A stretch of 16,925 nt of DNA from assembly GCA_035291705.1 (NCBI GenBank), contig DATDRM010000118.1, positions 1 to 16,925 of the forward strand, in the 5' to 3' direction. Positions 14,017 through 16,925 of the stretch are shown one piece after another (position 1 is the stretch's first letter; every line of letters begins with the position of its first letter). A program made the translations under genes and the position numbers. This DNA is from DATDRM01 sp035291705. GTDB taxonomy: Bacteria; Chloroflexota; Anaerolineae; Anaerolineales; UBA4823. The notes under the pieces are model-generated. The model saw only the letters and a program-made list of their open reading frames with translations. It was not told the DNA's origin and did no database searches.

Positions 14017-14074
14017 TGCAGGGAATCCTTTCTTGATAACCGATTTATTGTAGCGTAACACGAAGGGGCGACTC
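14017..14074. promoter_or_regulatory. Short divergent control region between SDR and ROK kinase
   Basis: For the minus strand a good -10 box TACAAT is present at 14047-14052, with only a poor -35 at about 14070-14075. For the plus strand TTGATA (14033-14038) is a fair -35, but the base stretch 17 bp on (TAACAC) is a poor -10. The kinase ribosome site GAAGGGG lies at 14062-14068. Both promoters must overlap in 58 bp, so the genes are probably co-regulated. Confidence 0.35.
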
Positions 14075-14980
14075 ATGTCAATGCGCAAGCTGGCGCTGGG
14101 GATAGACCTGGGAGGCACGAATTTGCGGTCTGGCTTGGTTGATCCGAAAGGGAAATTAATCGAATTTTTTTCCCAACCGATCGACCCGCTGCTCTCTGGC
14201 GATCAAATCGTGGAGGCTGTCGTTGGGCAGGTGAAGGGCCTTGGATCGCTATCCGGGATTAGCGGAGTTGGAATTGGGTTGGCTGCTAACATCATCCAGG
14301 GCGGGATCTTGCAGAGAGGGCTGACTACACTGGCAGGCCTGGCAGGCTATCCCTTCTTGGAGCGCCTCTCAGGGGCATTGGGCAAGCCATGCCTGATGGA
14401 TAATGATTCCATTTTAAATTTGCTTGGGGAGGTTCACTTTGGCGCGGCCCGCGGGGTGGACAATGTCTTGTTGATCACCCTGGGTACAGGCATCGGGAGT
14501 GGGTTGTTGCTTGACGGGGTGATCCGGCATGGTGCGCATAGCAGCGGATCGGAGATTGGGCTGACGGTCGTTCGGGAGAGCATTACCGGCGATTATGTCC
14601 CGGTTGAGAACCTGGTGTCTCCGGGAGCGCTCATGCAGAAATTGGGCGAGCCAGGTGGGCAGCTCTTCCAATTCGCCTTCAATAGGGATGAAAAAGCGCA
14701 GTCGCTGATCGATGAAATGTTTGAATATCTCGGCGTAGTGGTGGCCAATGCTCATGTGCTCCTGGATTTAGAATTAGTCTTGCTGAGTGGTGGGCTGGCG
14801 AGGGTTGGCCCAGTTTTAAGAGATGGCGTCCTGGCAGCCTTCACGCGCACCTGCCCTGCTAACTATCAATTCGGCCTGCGCATCGAATTGGGAGATTTAC
14901 CGGTAGATGCAGCGGGCGTGATCGGCGCAGCCTGCTTGTGGTTTGAGCAGGAAGGTTGGTTGATGAGGCGCAGGTTGTAA
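14075..14980 (+). CDS. ROK-family sugar kinase-like protein lacking the zinc motif
   Basis: A 301-residue ROK protein without a DNA-binding domain, so a likely kinase that phosphorylates a sugar with ATP. It has the phosphate-1 loop GIDLGGTN (9-16), the catalytic Asp111 in MDNDSILNLLGE and the second phosphate loop LGTGIGSG (136-143). The usual zinc-binding stretch after GSEIG is absent: residue 163 is Leu instead of His and the following TGDYVPVENL has no cysteine. The first ATG at 14075 has a GAAGGGG site six bases upstream; a second ATG at 14081 is also possible. It begins a three-gene plus-strand group with the cupin and UroD-like genes. The sugar (glucose, fructose, N-acetyl sugar or other) is not readable. 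Confidence 0.87.
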   Translation: MSMRKLALGIDLGGTNLRSGLVDPKGKLIEFFSQPIDPLLSGDQIVEAVVGQVKGLGSLSGISGVGIGLAANIIQGGILQRGLTTLAGLAGYPFLERLSGALGKPCLMDNDSILNLLGEVHFGAARGVDNVLLITLGTGIGSGLLLDGVIRHGAHSSGSEIGLTVVRESITGDYVPVENLVSPGALMQKLGEPGGQLFQFAFNRDEKAQSLIDEMFEYLGVVVANAHVLLDLELVLLSGGLARVGPVLRDGVLAAFTRTCPANYQFGLRIELGDLPVDAAGVIGAACLWFEQEGWLMRRRL

Positions 14981-15040
14981 AAGCTAGATGGCAGCGATGA
15001 TCGTATCGAACGAAAGATTTCTCGGATAAGTGGAGGATCT

Positions 15041-15904
15041 ATGGTTTATAAACCTTCTCCCCGGCCTGAGTATGATGGTCCCACGTTGATTCGCTTTGAG
15101 AATGTGGTGCGCCACCTATGGGGGGACGCGGACGCTGGGCAGGTCGCAGATTGGATATACATATCCAATCGCAATATCCATGCGATCGTCTATAGCCTGC
15201 TGCCAGGAAAAACCTTTACTCATTCCCAGGAATACCGCACTATCTTTGGGGCGGACGAGGTCATGATCGTGCTGGATGGTGTCTTCGCTCTGGCGAACCC
15301 CCAGAGCGGAGAGGTTCAGCGCGCGCGGGCTGGAGAAGCGATCTTCTTTCGAAAGGATACCTGGCACCATGGGTTTAACCTTGGGGAGAGTCCCGTACGC
15401 GTCCTGGAATTCTTTGCGCCACCTCCAGCGCAAGGGACTTCCGGGATTTATGCTCAAAATAAGCCTTACTTACCCAAGGAAACCTGGCAATACATTAATC
15501 CCCATGCTTTGAGAGGTTGGCCGCGCCCCAATCAGCTTCCAGGAAAATCCTTGGTGAAGATCAGAGAGGACGAGTTATTGTGGGAGTTACGGGGCGGTGA
15601 AAGCAAGATGCTGGTGGGTCATTTTGCTTCAACCGAACACTTAAGGGTTGGCAGGTTGGATGTCCCCCCTGGCTTTCGATCCCCGGCAGAAAGACATGCC
15701 GGGGATGAATTCCTGTATTTAAATCGGGGAAGCCTGTCTATCTACTTACCGAGCGCTGAAGGAGAGAATGGGTTTGAACTGCGTCCGGAGGATGGTTTTT
15801 ATATCCCTGCAGGCGTAGAACATGAATACCATAATACCGGAGAGCAACCAGCCCAAGCCTTGTTCGGGGTTGCTCCTAACCCAGAACCATTTCAAGAGGA
15901 GTGA
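15041..15904 (+). CDS. Two-domain cupin protein
   Basis: A 287-residue bicupin. The first cupin (about 50-135) contains THSQEYRTIFGADEVMIVLDG and WHHGFNLGE; the second (about 195-275) contains ERHAGDEFLYLNRG and YIPAGVEHEYHNTG. These follow the usual His/Glu and PxG...H...N motifs, so the second domain in particular could bind a metal ion. Bicupins include isomerases, dioxygenases, decarboxylases and regulators, so no reaction is assigned. A GGAGG site at 15032-15036 precedes the ATG. It lies 60 bp after the kinase and 4 bp before the UroD-like gene, so these two are almost certainly co-translated. Confidence 0.85.
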   Translation: MVYKPSPRPEYDGPTLIRFENVVRHLWGDADAGQVADWIYISNRNIHAIVYSLLPGKTFTHSQEYRTIFGADEVMIVLDGVFALANPQSGEVQRARAGEAIFFRKDTWHHGFNLGESPVRVLEFFAPPPAQGTSGIYAQNKPYLPKETWQYINPHALRGWPRPNQLPGKSLVKIREDELLWELRGGESKMLVGHFASTEHLRVGRLDVPPGFRSPAERHAGDEFLYLNRGSLSIYLPSAEGENGFELRPEDGFYIPAGVEHEYHNTGEQPAQALFGVAPNPEPFQEE

Positions 15905-15908
15905 ATAG

Positions 15909-16925
15909 ATGGGAAAATTCGAGATGAACTCCCGGCAGCGTATGCTGTCAGCTCTGGCTTGCCAGGAAGGCGACTATCCTCCTTGCAGTTTCATGCTTTA
16001 CGGTGGTCTCAGATCTGAGTGCCACACCCACGCGGAGTTTATCGAGCGGCAAGTTGCCATGGGGTTGGACGCAACTATTCAACTCCCCCCGCGCCCTCCC
16101 ATAGTGGTCAATGATTATTCCAACCTGCACGGCCTGCCGGTGAGCTACGATCCCAGGGTGCAGATCAGGGAATGGATTGAACATCCTACTGACGAAGAGT
16201 GGCCGATCCTGGTCAAAGAGTACGATACCCCTGGGGGGAGGCTGCGAAATGAAGTGCGTAAGACGGAGGATTGGCCATGGGGAGATCATGTGCCGTTCCT
16301 CGACGATTACATCATCCCCAGGGCGCGCAAATTCCTGGTGACGAAAGGCGAAGATCTAGAAGCCCTTCGATTTTTACTCATACCACCCTCTCCGAAGGAA
16401 ATTGCCGCATTTAAAGTCGGCTCAATGCCAGCCCAGGCGCAGGCTCAATATTATGATCTGATGGTGGCTGGCGGGTGGGGGGTTGGCGCAGATCTGATCG
16501 GTTGGCTGTGCGGTTTAGAAAACATGATTTTCCTCCCTTATGATCAGCCGGACTTCTTTCGAGAAATCTTGGAGGTTATCTCCGCTTGGAACCAGCAACG
16601 TATGGAGGTGGTGCTCGCGGCTGGTATTGACCTGTATATCAAGCGCGCCTGGTACGAGAACCTGGACTTCTTCACCCCAGCGTCCTGGCGGAAATACATT
16701 TTCCCGATTTTGAAGTCAGAGGTTGACCTGGCTCATGAGCGTGGAAGCAGGTTCGGCTATCTGATCACCTCGAGTTGCATGCCTCTGCTGGAGATGATCG
16801 CCGAGGCCGGAGTGGATGTGTTGATCGGTGTAGACCCCATGCGTTGGGATCTGGAGATAGCCAAGCGCAGGGTTGCCGGTAAGGTCTGCCTATGGGGCGG
16901 GGTAAACGGCCATCTCACCGTCGAA
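15909..16925 (+). CDS. Uroporphyrinogen decarboxylase (UroD)-superfamily protein, 3'-truncated by window edge
   Basis: The first 339 residues of a UroD-fold protein, still open at the window end. The superfamily includes heme-pathway decarboxylases and the MtaA/MtbA methyltransferases that pass methyl groups from corrinoid proteins to an acceptor. Recognisable are the N-terminal MNSRQRMLSAL, the segment FFTPASWRKYIFPIL (about 254-268), HERGSRFGYL, then IAEAGVDVLIGVDP and WGGVNGHLTVE (329-339). At the place where MtaA-like proteins have the zinc-binding HxC (HSCG-type) motif, this protein reads ITSSCM (286-291), so the His is lost and the Cys shifted by one. It is thus not a standard heme enzyme and may not be a zinc methyltransferase. 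The ATG at 15909 has AGAGGAG upstream and is 4 bp from the cupin stop. Confidence 0.85.
   Translation, partial: MGKFEMNSRQRMLSALACQEGDYPPCSFMLYGGLRSECHTHAEFIERQVAMGLDATIQLPPRPPIVVNDYSNLHGLPVSYDPRVQIREWIEHPTDEEWPILVKEYDTPGGRLRNEVRKTEDWPWGDHVPFLDDYIIPRARKFLVTKGEDLEALRFLLIPPSPKEIAAFKVGSMPAQAQAQYYDLMVAGGWGVGADLIGWLCGLENMIFLPYDQPDFFREILEVISAWNQQRMEVVLAAGIDLYIKRAWYENLDFFTPASWRKYIFPILKSEVDLAHERGSRFGYLITSSCMPLLEMIAEAGVDVLIGVDPMRWDLEIAKRRVAGKVCLWGGVNGHLTVE

Overview
The window is a gene-dense stretch of bacterial chromosome of moderately high GC content. It has no gene-free stretch above about 280 bp, and I see no rRNA, tRNA, CRISPR array, transposase or insertion sequence. The gene content points to an anaerobic heterotroph, and a Chloroflexota (Anaerolineae-like) genome is my best guess. 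The clues are a twin-arginine lipoprotein solute-binding protein, MttB- and UroD-like proteins, two ROK-family proteins, an M24 peptidase-like protein and a propeller glycosidase. This is an impression of style, not a placement by phylogeny.

Layout. (1) 2-1307, plus strand: the C-terminal three quarters of a thiolase overlap a small GNAT acetyltransferase. (2) 1363-5882, minus strand: a ROK-type repressor-like regulator is followed 4 nt later by an MttB-superfamily methyltransferase, then after a 126-bp gap by both subunits of a glutaconate/3-oxoacid-type CoA-transferase. (3) 5883-6158: a divergent control region with a good sigma70-type promoter on each strand, an inverted repeat over each -10 box and a short direct-repeat array. 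(4) 6159-13280, plus strand: a spermidine/putrescine-type ABC importer (binding protein, two permeases, ATPase), an EamA exporter/permease, a creatinase/aminopeptidase-fold protein and a five-bladed-propeller glycosidase-like protein. (5) 13246-14016, minus strand: a short-chain dehydrogenase whose 3' end overlaps the glycosidase gene. (6) 14075-16925, plus strand: a ROK kinase, a two-cupin protein and an uroporphyrinogen-decarboxylase-like protein cut by the window edge.

How it may fit together (inference): the window reads as a catabolic island for a small nitrogen-containing or methylated organic compound. The Pot-type importer would bring it in. The M24 protein, which has lost key metal-site histidines, could hydrolyse a C-N bond. 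The MttB-like protein could remove a methyl group, and the CoA-transferase and thiolase could activate and cleave the carbon skeleton. The UroD-like protein belongs to a superfamily that accepts methyl groups from corrinoids, but no corrinoid protein is visible here. The ROK regulator sits divergent from the importer and probably controls both directions. The kinase, dehydrogenase, cupin and glycosidase suggest that a sugar or polyol moiety may also be handled. The substrate cannot be read from the sequence.
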